This document shows positions 45,001 to 56,130 of a stretch of 64,000 nt of DNA, piece after piece. The stretch is from Ascaphus truei (lineage: Eukaryota > Chordata > Amphibia > Anura > Ascaphidae). Position numbers and translations under genes: made by a program. Position 1 is the stretch's first letter; each line of letters opens with the position of its first letter. Under the pieces are notes generated by a model. It ran no database searches, was not told the DNA's origin, and worked only from the letters and a program-made list of their open reading frames with translations. The stretch is from positions 52,064,984 through 52,128,983 of the forward strand of contig CM071570.1 in the NCBI GenBank assembly GCA_036426205.1. The letters run 5' to 3'.

Positions 45001-45956
45001 ATTAAGCTGTTGTGAGTCAAGTGAGTTTGCAGACTAAACAGCAGGGGTGTGCTTTTTCCTTGTTAAAATGTTGTGCTGCATTGCGATGTTAGGGCCTATT
45101 CAGGGTTTGCTGAGGGTGAGTGGGGTGAGGGTTGTGGAGGGAGGGGGGGGGCAGTTGTGTGCAGTCAATATTGAGAGAGGCTGCAGTAAAATAAGGTGCA
45201 AATGGGGGGGGTGAGGGGGGTTAATTATGCAGACTAACAAGCACAGGATCATAGTGATCAGAGGAGCTTACCATTTGTTGTCTTGTGTAGAAGAGTTTGC
45301 AGAAGATGACGTCCCCAGTAAACCTCTAGTCAAACTATAGTTTAACTATATATTCTCACTTAAAATGCATCACTCTAAAATGCCACTGCAGGGGGTGGTG
45401 TTACTTTTATACATCTAAGCAGTCACATGAGGCCCCCCTCCCCCCCCCCAATAAATCTGCCTGCTACAAGTTGGACAATTAGCCACTGAGTTAAAAGAAA
45501 AAAAAACACTTTGTGATATACCAATATCAATAATAAATACAGGGTGGGTATTTCTTTAAAAACAGGAGGATTGTAGATCATTCAGTGGGTTAAAACATAC
45601 CAATATAAATAATAAAGGCAGGGTGGGGTATTTCTTTTAAAACAGGGGGACTGCAGATCAGTCAGTGGGTTAAAACATACCTGTGAAGAGAATGCAATTA
45701 GTTCCATATCACATCAGCTGAGGTTATAGATCTTGCATGAATAACAGTATATATACAATAGTCTAACTATTTATTCTCACTTAAAAATTATCACTAATAT
45801 AAATAAAGATATACATACAGCTATTGTCACAGGCCTACTGCATGTTAGACACACTTTTTAGATAAAAGAAATTCATTTTGCATTAGTAAGATGTTTACTA
45901 TGCAACTCTGCAAAGTTCAATCACGTCAGAAAATAATCTTTACACACACTTACACT
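45001..45956. repeat. Intronic DNA with an 80-base tandem duplication
   Basis: Two copies of a unit with CAATATAAATAATAAAGGCAG, GGTATTTCTTT and CAGTGGGTTAAAACATAC lie at about 45522-45600 and 45601-45681. TAACTATATATTCTCACTTA near 45344 recurs in variant form near 45763. The flanking DNA is G-rich at 45140-45220. Confidence 0.6.
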
Positions 45957-46579
45957 GTCACGCTGTGCAGCCCACAGACCAGGCCAGTCCCCTGTACTGA
46001 GGTGGGATGTTGAATATACACACCGACAGCAGAGGGAGCGGGTCCGGGATGTGGTTGTAGCGTGGCCAGGCCTGGGTTAAGATTCAGAATAGTCGTTGTA
46101 GTTGCCGAGTTCAGGAGTATAGAGAGTTCCGTAGTTAAATCCGTTTCCGTGTCCAAGGGTCTGAGAGGTAAGCATCGTGATGGGTAAGCCGAAGTCGGGA
46201 GCCAGGGAGGTAAGTCAGACAAGCCGGTTCAAATCTGTAGGAGTAAAGACAAACAGGAGCACGACACAGTTTCCAGGCTACACAGGAAGCAAGGAGCTAT
46301 GCAGAGCAAGGAAGTGAAGGCAAAGCAGGATATTTAAAGCGACAGTGACCAATCCGGACGAGGGGCATGGCGGAGGCATGTCGAGGAGCTGCTCGTGAGT
46401 GGCTAAGAGACCAGGAAATAGCAGAGCACAGCTGAGAGTCTATAACACCAGTGCCAGAATCCAAGATAGCGGCGGCAGAGTTCAAGGTATGTACTGGGTG
46501 GCGGCATGGGTAGCGACGCGAGGCAGGGGCAGCAGCCGCTGCACTACTGGTAGTGGGTAAGGAGGGGTCACGCCGCAAG
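45957..46579 (-). mobile_element. 3' LTR of Ty3/gypsy element, 5' edge truncated
   Basis: Plus-strand ends are TGTCACGCTGTGCAGCCCAC and GGTCACGCCGCAA. It aligns with 48494-48968 with about fifteen mismatches by eye, except that it keeps roughly 150 bases (46047-46190) that the other LTR lacks. On its right it is fused straight into the reverse transcriptase coding sequence at GHYEYL, so the first LTR bases and all pol after that point are missing. Confidence 0.75.
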
Positions 46580-47177
46580 ATACTCGTAGTGGCCGCTTCT
46601 GGTATTGAAGGCAGTCTTCCATTTATCGCCTTCTCGGATGCGAATAAGATTGTAAGCTCCTCGGAGGGCTAACTTGGAAAAAAAATTGCTCCTTGAAGCC
46701 TATCAAAAAGTTCGGAGATCAGCGGAAGGGGGTATCGATTCTTGACTGTGATGAGATTGAGCCCTCGGTAATCAATGCATGGTCTCAGGGATCCGTCTTT
46801 CTTTTTGACAAAAAAGAAACCGGCACCAGCGGGGTACGAAGAATTACGAATGAAGGTTTTCTTTGATGTATGCTGCCATGGCTTCAGTTTCAGGGAGAGA
46901 CAAGGGGTAGGACTTACATTTCGGAAGAACAGCGCCGGGAACCAGATCAATGGGGCAATCATAAGGTCTGTGAGGAGGTAGAACCTCCGATTGTGTCTTG
47001 CTAAACACGTCGATGAAATCCGCATATGCTTCAGGAAGAGCGGAATCATTAGCCGGGGGCGTTTCCACTCCCGCGAGGACTGTGGTAGGAGAAATGACTG
47101 GCAATGGTGAGGCGTCTGACTCTGGCTCCCACTGAATTGTCTTGCCATCCCTCCAATCAATGCGTGGGTTGTGCTGC
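46580..47177 (-). pseudogene. Ty3/gypsy pol, start of reverse transcriptase only
   Basis: On the minus strand after a degenerate linker come [20 protein letters not shown] (near 47030), [36 protein letters not shown] (near 46820) and [14 protein letters not shown], then [20 protein letters not shown] and [11 protein letters not shown] up to about 46580. These are the first reverse-transcriptase blocks of a sushi-type (chromovirus-like) element. The sequence stops just before the catalytic YxDD block and joins the LTR. RNase H and integrase are absent. Confidence 0.85.
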
Positions 47178-48491
47178 TATAGCCAGGGTAATCTTAGTAT
47201 AACTGGAACGGCAGGAGAGTGCATCACGTCAAAGGATATGATTTTGGTATGAGTACCGGCAGAAAGGGTGAGAGGAAGAGTCTCTAACGTGATGAAGGCA
47301 GGTTGCAAAGGACGACCATCAATAGCCTCCAGGCCAATCGGCGATTTCTTTGCGATGAGCGGAATCTTGTTATGAGTAGCAAAATCTTGATCCACAAAGT
47401 TACCACCGAATCCTGAATCAAGAAAAGCAGCGGTGGTTACGAGAAAATTCGGACCTTCAAGCGAGACTGGAAGCATAATTCTCTTAGGGAGTTCCTCTTC
47501 AGAGGTAGGGCGAGTAGATATTGACCCCAAAATGAGTCCCTCTTGCCCCATTGGTCGTGTTTGTTCTTTGGGCCTTAAAGGACAAAAACGTACCGTATGC
47601 TCAGGAGATCCACAGTAGTAGCAAAGGCCCTCATTCCGGCGACGAGCCCTTTCGGCAGTCCGGTGAGGGGTTCTATCGGCAGTCCTGTTGGTATTACGGA
47701 ACTCTTGACTGGCAATCTGCATGGGTTCCACAGCATCTAGAACAGGGCGAATAGCTGGGAAGGACCTGGGAATAGGTTCAGAAGAGAAAATTCTGGGACA
47801 CTGGCGTTCATGACGGCGCTGTTGAAGGCGCTGATCCACTCGCATGCATTGTGCGATCAATTCCTCCAAATCCTGGGGCCTGGGCTGGACTGCAAGTTCA
47901 TCCTTTACAGAGTCGGACAAACCTTGCCAAAACACAGCAATAAGCGTTTCTTGGTTCCAATGCGTCTCTGCCGCGACAGTCCGGAATTCCAATGCGTATT
48001 TGGCTACGTACCTACGACCTTGAGACAATTGAACAAGAGAAGCAGCGGCAGTATCAAATGCGGGCGGGAATATCGAATACCTGCTGGAATTCTTGGCGGA
48101 AGAGCTGGTAATCCTGGGTGGTTTCCGCACGCAACTCCCAGATGGGAGCGGCCCATGCCAAGGCGTCCCCTGTTAAAAGACAGTAAACATAGGCTACCTT
48201 GGTGCGTGCGGTGGGGAACAGGCTGGGAGAAATCTCAAACTGTATTTCACATTGGTTCAAAAACCCACGACAGGCTAGAGGGTCACCCGCATATGCTTTA
48301 AGCGTAGGAATCCTGAGTTCTGATGGCTGGCCGCCACCCTGCGCGGCTGGGGGCGGAATAGGCTGTAGTGAAAGCTGGGAAAGCTGTTGTACCAGGCTTG
48401 TGATCTGAGTTCCCAAAGTACCAATGCAAAGCGCAAGTTCCCTGATTAGTTGGCCCACCTCAGTCAGGTCTGTTTCTGTTGGGCTCTGCAT
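47178..48491 (-). pseudogene. Ty3/gypsy gag with zinc knuckle and protease start
   Basis: Two overlapping open pieces (48491-48054 and 48130-47177) are joined by one frameshift near 48055. The first holds the capsid region with AYAGDPLACRGFLNQCEIQF and YVYCLLTGDALAWAAPIWE, close to the sushi-ichi lineage from which mammalian PEG10/RTL genes derive. The second continues with FRTVAAETHWNQETLIAVFW, then a CX2CX4HX4C zinc knuckle CYYCGSPEHTVRFC (47624-47582) and AFLDSGFGGNFVDQDFA with the DSG protease motif (near 47410). Apart from the shift it is remarkably open, so the insertion is fairly young. The start ATG lies 2 bases from the LTR edge. Confidence 0.85.
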
Positions 48492-48493
48492 AA

Positions 48494-48996
48494 TGTCACG
48501 CTGTGCAGCCCGCAGACCAGGCCAGTCCCCTGTACTGAGGTGGGATGTTGAATATACACACCGACAGCAGAGGGTAAGCCGAAGTCGGGAGCCAGGGAGG
48601 TAAGTCAGACAAGCCGGTTCAAATCTGTAGGAGTAAAGACAAACAGGAGTACGACACAGTTTCCAGGCTACACAGGAAGCAAGGAGCTATGCAGAGCAAG
48701 GAAGTGAAGGCAAAGCAGGATATTTAAAGCGACAGTGACCAATCGGGACGAGGGGCATGGCGGAGGCGTGTCGAGGAGCTGCTCGTGAGTGGCTGAGAGA
48801 CCACGAAATAGCAGAGCACAGCTGAGAGTCTGTAACACCAGTGCCAAAATCCAAGATGGCGGCAGCAGAGTTCAAGGTATGCACTGGGCGGCGGCATGGG
48901 TAGCGACGGGGGGCAGGGGCAGCAGCCGCTGCAGTACTGGTAGTGGGTAAGGAGGGGTCACGCCGCAAGGGACGTGGCCCCCGATTCCTTATACAC
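48494..48996 (-). mobile_element. 5' LTR of Ty3/gypsy element, internally deleted
   Basis: Plus-strand order is TGTCACGCTGTGCAGCCCGC at the left and CCGCAAGGGACGTGGCCCCC to about TTATACA at the right. A deletion joins GCAGAGGG to TAAGCCGAAG where the other LTR has about 150 more bases, with GGG(TAAGCC) as microhomology. Both sides of the element are flanked by ACACACTTACAC-like DNA, so the target duplication cannot be resolved. Confidence 0.7.
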
Positions 48997-51900
48997 ACAC
49001 TTACACACACTTACACGTGTGTAGAATCTGGGAAAACAGAAATGTGACCCATAAAGGCAACTACAGTACCGCGCTGTGGAAAATGTTGGCGCTTTACAAA
49101 TAAACTACAATAACTAGAACTGTGTCACAGAATTGTACTGAACTGTTGCACATTACTGAAGCAGATGACCTCAGGACCTGCAATTCGGCTCCCCCGGCCC
49201 CTGCCCCCACAACATACCCACAAGTAAAACACACACAAAGGTCTGGAGGTACAATAGCCATAGCTTTAACTAAAATACAACAAAATGGGACTGCTAACCC
49301 TGCCAGAATGCTCCACCGACTGTTAAGGCCAATGGCGCTCAAACCATGGCCTGCAAACCCCTCAAGCCAGGTACTGCACAGTCCCAGCCTCTCAGCTGAC
49401 TCATAGTCAGCTGCGAGATGGGCCCCAAAGCACTATGAGCCCTGCCCACTTGCCAATCCATGCCACCACCTGGCATTACTGTACCACTGAGCCTCGTCTG
49501 GCAATGTTACCCCGTACTTACCTCCAACGGGTCTATTTAACAAAACTATCCCCAGACCGCCAATCCCGTCAGGATTATTGAAGAAGCAAGTCAGCGAAAC
49601 ACATAGAATCCCGTATCCTGTTCAAGCTGTGCAGAGGAGTCCTGGTTACGGTACTAGCGCATCCCCCACCAGTCCTGCCTAGAGTCAAGTCATAACCGGA
49701 AGTGACAGAGGATCCTGGGAAGGAGACGCACGGCGGAGATTGAGGCGCCACGGACGAAATTCTCAGCACTCGTACAACGTTAGTTTCATATGTACAAAAT
49801 GTGAGTGTACTAATATTGCAATATGCTGTGATTCAGAATACAATAGTGGACATACTATACCATGAGAGTTTCCCTTTTCTCTTATATCGGAGAGAGAGTA
49901 CCCATAATATACTACCTTGAGAAGATCACCATTGATATCGTGCTCCAATACAGCTCCAGTTAGAGAGAGAATGTGTCTCTAACATGCTTTAAATTCAAAG
50001 AAGAATATGCAAATGGATTATCATCACCTTTTTTAAATATTACACTTCACCATATTGGTCGCACTATGTTCTTTTTTTTTTTTTTTTCACATATGCTGTG
50101 AACCACCTGCGTTCCCATCACCTGGAAGAAAGAACAAACTGCCCCCTGCCAGGCGTGAAGACCCCTCACATACCACTGCCACCACCATCACACTTGCGTC
50201 CAGATTAGACAAAACACCTCTTTGCAATGCCATTAAGGCTCCCTCTACTGCCTGCCACAACCCATTCCAAGAGGAATCGAGCACAGTCTCCTGAGCTGGT
50301 GGCACTACCAATCTTCCCGCTGCCACTGCTATTTGCTGCAAAGCGGCGACGGGGGTTGCTCCCTTCCTGGCACATGGAAATTACCCCACCCTCTATGGTA
50401 AACTAATAGGTCCCAGCTTCACAAACTCACAAACTCCTGCCCAGCATACCCCTGTTGATGTTAAAGCGTATGTGGGGAAGTCAGGAGAAGAAGCTGTCGT
50501 CCTAAAATCAGGGGCTCTTATCTTACCCCCGGATGGGCCAGTCGTCGTCGAGCTCCGACTTCAGAGGCCTGTCTGCACAACTCTTTCAGGGGCCTAGCAT
50601 GTGCCACTATGGCCCTCATCACGTGGCCGCCATCCTGCTTCGAACAGAGCACATCCGTCGCTACCTGGAGCCGCCACCCCGCTCGCCTCACGGTCTGGGC
50701 AGTACCTTGCGGGAGGCATAGCGTGCCTGTCTGTGTGCTGCTCCAGTTCTGCACAACATGATCCCACCAGGGACCCATCCGAAGCTCCTCCCGTGGCCCC
50801 TCAGCAGTCGCCTATATCCCCTACACAGCCAGACCACTCTCCCTTCTGGTGCCTCCAAAGGTAAGGGGGGGGTGATAAGAGGTGAGGGGGAGCCTAGGCC
50901 TTGTAATCCTGTCATTCGTTTCTTATGGCTCCGCGCTTCCTGTCAATAAAGATAACCAACAGGTACCAATGATGTTTTTGGAGCACCAGTTTCCAAATAG
51001 CTTTTGCCATATTGCCCAGTGCCTTTTTGATGCAGAAACATATTTTCTTAATGTACAGTATTTTTTCTTTTATGAACTTGGGGTCACTGGCAGCTAGGTA
51101 GAGCAGTCTAACTATTTCTAGGCCCCAGATTTCCACTAGAAATAAAAGAGCAAAAACAGTCAAAATATTGCTAAAAAACAGTGTTTTGTTCCACAAATCT
51201 CCAAAAAAAGGAGGTTTAAATAAACCTTAACAAAAATTTACTGGCAACTATCCCGGTATACACATGCATATACTTAACATAATTCAAGCTAATTTACTGA
51301 TAATTCATTTTTAGCAGGTACCACTTTGCTTTTTCAGTGCTAGAAGATGTTTTCTGGTGAAAAAGTATTATTTCAGGGATTCCATGGGTTAAATAAATAT
51401 GAAGATTTTTTTATGTTTAATTGTTGGAATATATACAGAACTATATACAGTAGCAACATAGTTCACCCCCAATAAATAGCATTGATATACCTACATTTTG
51501 TGTTGTTTTTCGTCTGAAACTTTCATTCATACAGCACAAATGTGAACCGTGTTTAAATGATAGACTGAATTTCCTAAATGAATAAACATGTAAGCATGAA
51601 TCGGGCAACTTTTATAGCTGACATGATGTGGAGAGGACACTGTGACCTGCAGCTCTCATGGGTTTTCCTGTAAAGTAGATATGTCAATATGAAGAGTAAC
51701 AGTTTGTAACTATGAGCATGTTATTACCTGGTTTAATTAGATGTACGGTCACATATCTTATCATCGGATGCAATTAAGGAGTCTATGGAGAAAAGCAGTC
51801 TGTGTGAATTACCGAGATTGAAATGAAAGTTTAGAATGACCCACTGAAATTAGAAAGACGGCGTCAGTCATCTGCCAACTATGCCACCTGCAGGAATATA

Positions 51901-53170
51901 TACACCTTTGCGATGTTAGTGCCATTTCAAATAAGGACCTCTTTAAATACAATAAAGAACTCCTAGGTTTTTGCTTCTCAAATTCTGATTTCAATTAATT
52001 TTTTTTTACTAGTTGTGCCGTGTTTATATATTTTGAAATGTCATATGGTTCTGTTTTTATATAACAGGAGGCAGCATTTCCAGGCTACACAGTACCCACT
52101 GTTAATTTTAGGTGTAACATCCAGCAAAATTAATTTAGTGAGAATATTAGGGGGTCCTCACCACCAATCTTGGACATTTTTCTTTGTGCACTCAATAAAT
52201 CAATGAATGCTTTTGGAGGGGTCGGTTAAAAAGTCTGGAAATCACTGATCTATAAAGTACAGTACCTATAAACTGATAGTATTAAAAAGCCACATATGGC
52301 ATAGATGGCAAAGCTATGGCACGTGTGACGACTTTGCTTGGCACGTTATTGTTATGCAACTCAAGCATCTCCAAGGTTTCTGTACACTAATGCTCAGGCT
52401 GGGTCATCGGCTGCCCATGCAAAAGTTGCGCGCCATGAGCATGCGACCCATTCCGTAACATGCTTTACACTGAATGTAAGGTACCTGTAGCTGGAAGGGT
52501 CAGGATTGCTTCCGCCATCACACAAAGAGTTCCTGTGTACTGTATTTAATGTTTGCTGTCCTGGTTTGTGCCATCATAGGTGAACTTACTTGGCACTCAA
52601 AACATTTATTACATAATTTTTTTTACTTTTATGGCACTGAAGCTCAAAATGGGTCGCCACCCCCGACATATGGTGTAGTTTAATAACACTCAAATAGTAT
52701 TTGTAATCTTTGAAAAGTTCTGTGTGGTATAACTATGTGGATTCTCCATAATAAAGTGCAATATCAGTTATTAAAGGCCATCAAGTGAATGATTGCTAAG
52801 AATCATTAATAGTTTTTATTCTTTAGTGTATATACAGTACACCTATCATTTCATCTAATGCTATCAACAGATTTTAAAACAACCCCTGGGAATATCAGGA
52901 AATGGATAACTATTTTCTATATTACAGTATCTAATGTAAACAAGGCTAATTTATCCTCTTATACAAGAAATCTTTACTTATCAAATACAATTGCTGAGAC
53001 ACCAAAAAACCTATAGAAACGTTAGACACTGAAATGAAACACAATATTGCTCCTAATTTTTACATTTGTAATCATCGTGCTATGCCAATACATAATTGTA
53101 ACTTCCTAATGTTCTATTATTTCAGAGGATACAATGATCTTTCACCATCAACATACCCAAGTCACATTGA
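48997..53170. other. Intronic DNA, mostly unassigned
   Basis: A LINE-type tail (CGCTGTGGAAAATGTTGGCG, then TTTACAAATAAA) is at 49070-49105. A CpG-containing repeat at 49560-49760 contains GAAGAAGCAAGTCAGCGAAAC. A T run lies at 50072-50087. GC-rich DNA at 50500-50900 gives overlapping open frames without recognisable domains. The remainder is AT-rich. Confidence 0.45.
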
Positions 53171-53179
53171 AATTTGTTT

Positions 53180-53509
53180 CAGGGGCGCAAACTTTTTGTG
53201 CTGCGCCCCCGTCTTTCTGACCCCGGCTCTCGCGCCCTCCGCCTACCTTCATCCGTGTCAGATGACGCTGCGTGGGCGTGTGACGTCAGGTCACATGGTG
53301 CCGCGGCGTCTATAGACGTGTTGCCATGGCGACGCAACACAGACGGCTGAATCCCGGTAAGTAAACAGTTGCAGGGGCCTCACGCGATCCTCCAGCATTT
53401 CATTTAAACGCCTTTGGGGAAGAGCGCGGGGCCTCTGCAACTGCCTGCGCCCCCCCAGCACAATCTCCCGCTCCCCTGGGGGTCGCGCCCCCCACTTTGC
53501 TCACCGCTG
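53180..53509. mobile_element. hAT-type GC-rich MITE family, copy 3
   Basis: Starts CAGGGGCGCAAAC and ends CCCCACTTTGCTCACCGCTG. Same orientation as copy 1; both contain GGCTGAATCCCGGTAAGTA. It has GTTGCCATGGCGAC at 53320-53333 and TGACGTCAGGTCACATGG. I could not see a matching target duplication, so a flank may have changed. Confidence 0.78.
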
Positions 53510-53934
53510 CTCTAGGGGGTGGCATAGCACCATTGCTGAAAAACTCTTGTTAAAACAAAGGATTCATGGGTTCATAGTCAAAAGGGCGCTCCTCTGTGAT
53601 TAGGGAAATAATGGCAAAAACTAGAAAGATTGGAGAACTTCGCCTGCCAAACTAGACGAACAGAAGTCTTAAAAACCTTAAGTATAATCTCCCCATGATA
53701 CTAGATTTGTTGCTGGTTGGGATAAATGTGAATTATTTATCATGATGTAGATGAATAAAGGCTATCAAGATCACACCTTCTGCAGAGACCTAAATACATT
53801 GTGGGAAGTTCCCAGAGAGAACAAGTGGATCACAATGTCATATTATATTGTGGACCATGTTTTACTCATCTAATATTTTTAGAATAGCTTGGTGAAAACA
53901 AAAACTAGATTTGCCTTTTGAAATGTATGTCTCA
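53510..53934. other. Intronic DNA, nothing assigned
   Basis: No structure recognised. Confidence 0.35.
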
Positions 53935-54285
53935 TTTAAGACTCGCCCTTTCAAGGAAGCCTTTCTGGCATACGCCTAACATCAGCCCTCCTCACCAACA
54001 TTGTTGGGGACCTGCTATGCTGGATTAAACTCCACACTAACATGCCCTAAACATTTACACCCCCAAACCCCAATGGGATCAGCCACTTTACCTTTTGTTT
54101 CAACATTGCCCCGTATTCCCTCTAGATTGTAAACTCTCACGAGCAGGGCCCTCATTACCTTCTGTATATGTGCTTATATGGTAGAGTATGTCATTATGTT
54201 TATGTAATAAACATGACTCTGTACCCACATTGTACTGCGTTGTGGAATATGTTGGCACTTTACATATAAACAATAATAATTACAA
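53935..54285 (+). mobile_element. LINE 3'-end fragment (L2-like)
   Basis: Begins with coding-like TRPFKEAFLAYA, the usual C-terminus before the tail, and continues to TAGATTGTAAACTCTCACGA, then TGTGGAATATGTTGGCAC. The same tail type occurs at 49.07 kb. Confidence 0.65.
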
Positions 54286-54655
54286 AAATTGAAGCAATAG
54301 GTAGTTCTCAATTTCAAAATGGGACAAAAAAAGGACTAATTTCACCAACAACTGGTTCCAATTGGTGCCAGTCCAGCACATAACTATATTTTGCGATGGA
54401 GAGAGGGATTCCCAAGTGGAAATATCCGAGGAAGAATGTGGCGAAAAATGGGATAATGCATCTAAAACCTCGATATGTATTATAACTAAAGAGAAAATAT
54501 ATAAGCGTATGTTTAGATGGTATATGACTCCGCAAAGGATAAATACACTTTTCCCCAGCTCCTCAAGCAAGTGCTGGAGGGGCTGGGACTCCTATGTTAT
54601 GGCTGAGAACCGTTTAATATTGCCTATACTAGTAACCCGAAGCAAATACAAATGA
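54286..54655 (+). pseudogene. L1/Tx1-group LINE fragment
   Basis: Reads WDNASKTSICIITKEKIYKR, then MFRWYMTPQRINTLFPSSSS and KCWRGWDSYVM, which aligns with the segment that is interrupted at 10936 in the other Tx1 copy (TSICTTTKENIYTILFQWY). It is a piece of the ORF2 C-terminal half and abuts the preceding LINE tail. Confidence 0.7.
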
Positions 54656-54789
54656 TTTTTCATAGCAAGCATACTTAGCGCTTATGTATTACTTACTTCA
54701 GATCTGTTTAGTATAATTGTTCTGCTATGTTTACATAATGTACTTTGTTCAAGAAAAACACATCGTTCAGTTTTAATACGGAATCGCTG

Positions 54790-56130
54790 CACATTCCAGT
54801 GATGTACCACAACGACTCTTCTCTGTCTTTGTCTCCCTACTCAGACCACCCTCAGTTGCCTCTTCCGCATCCTCAATCTCACCTCAGGACTTTGCTGACT
54901 ATTTTAAGGAAAATGTAATCCATACGTCAGAACATCCCTTCTGTTTCCTCCTCCCACCTTACACCACTTCCTAACTCTCCTCCTGCCTTCCTTGACTCTT
55001 TATCCGCTGTCACAGAGAAGGATAAGTCACTGTTGATCGCCTCTTCTCCATCTACCACTTGCCCTCTTGACCCCATTCCCTCCCATCTCCTAAAACCTCT
55101 TGCTTCTACTATAACACCTACGCTCACACAGATTTTTAACTACTCCCTCTACTCGGGTACCTTTTCCTCCTCCTTCAAACATGCAATAGTCATATCATTA
55201 CTCAAAAACAGCAAGCATGACCCTACCTGTCTCTCTAACTATCGACCTGTCTCTCTCCTGCCTTTTGCCTCTAAACTCCTTGAACATCCTGTATTCTCTC
55301 GCTTCGTCCATTTTCTCAACACCTATTCTCTCCTAAACCCTCAACAATCTGGCTTCCGCACAGCTGCTCACTCCATGGATGAAACAGCCCTCACTAAAAT
55401 AACTGACTGCCAAAGACAGAGGTCATTACACTTTGCTCATATTACTCGATCTCTCTGCTGCATTTGATACCGTGGACCACCCTCTCCACCTTCACATTCT
55501 CTATTCTCTTGGTATTCGTAACAAAGCTCTATCCTGGATCTCTTCTTACCACTCCCATCGTACTTTCAGTGTCTCTTCTGCTAACACCTTCTCCACCTCT
55601 ATCGATCTCTCTGTGGGGGTACCCCAAGGCCTTGTCCTGGGACCTCTCCTCTTTTCTCTGTAAACACTCATGCTAGGTGACCTAATCACATCTCTTGGGT
55701 TCAAATATCAACTCTATGCTGATGACACACAAACTTACTTCTCAACCCCTGACCTTACACCTGATGTAGAGACCAAAGTTCCTCTATCCACCTTTAAGAC
55801 CCACATTAAAACACACCTGCTTAACAAAGCATATAAGTAGCTCTGTGGCTAATACTATAGACCGATACATAAAGCTTGGCCCCTTGCAGACGCACTTACC
55901 AGAATGCCCTCCTACCATCTCTGTACGTTCTTCCTACCTACCTATTACATTGTAAGCTCTTCAAAGCAGGGACTCCGCTTCCTAAATGTTAATTTTTATG
56001 TCTAAAGCACTTATTCCCATGTTCTGTTATTTGCATTATTTGTTATTTCTATGATTGTCACGTGCATTACTACTGCATATTAATGGCGCTATATAAATAA
56101 AGACATACATACATGCATGCATACATACAC
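54790..56130 (+). pseudogene. L2-type LINE with internal deletion and 3' tail
   Basis: Reverse-transcriptase blocks are in order: PLDPIPSHLLKPLASTITPT (55073), FKHAIVISLLKNSKHDPTCL with NYRPVSLLPFASKLLE (55225), [39 protein letters not shown] (55437), [16 protein letters not shown] (55614), then LYADDTQTYFSTPDLTPD (55713). At about 55770 it jumps to the C-terminal PLSTFKTHIKTHLLNKAYK (55786), leaving out the thumb region, and ends with the tail TGGCGCTATATAAATAAAG. Frameshifts occur near 55430 and 55660. Confidence 0.88.

Noticed and set aside
47177..48491. Domesticated gag gene of the PEG10/RTL kind
   Set aside because: LTRs, a pol fragment and a frameshift show an ordinary decaying retrotransposon copy.
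50518..50949. Overlapping frames in GC-rich DNA
   Set aside because: No protein features, all frames similarly open.
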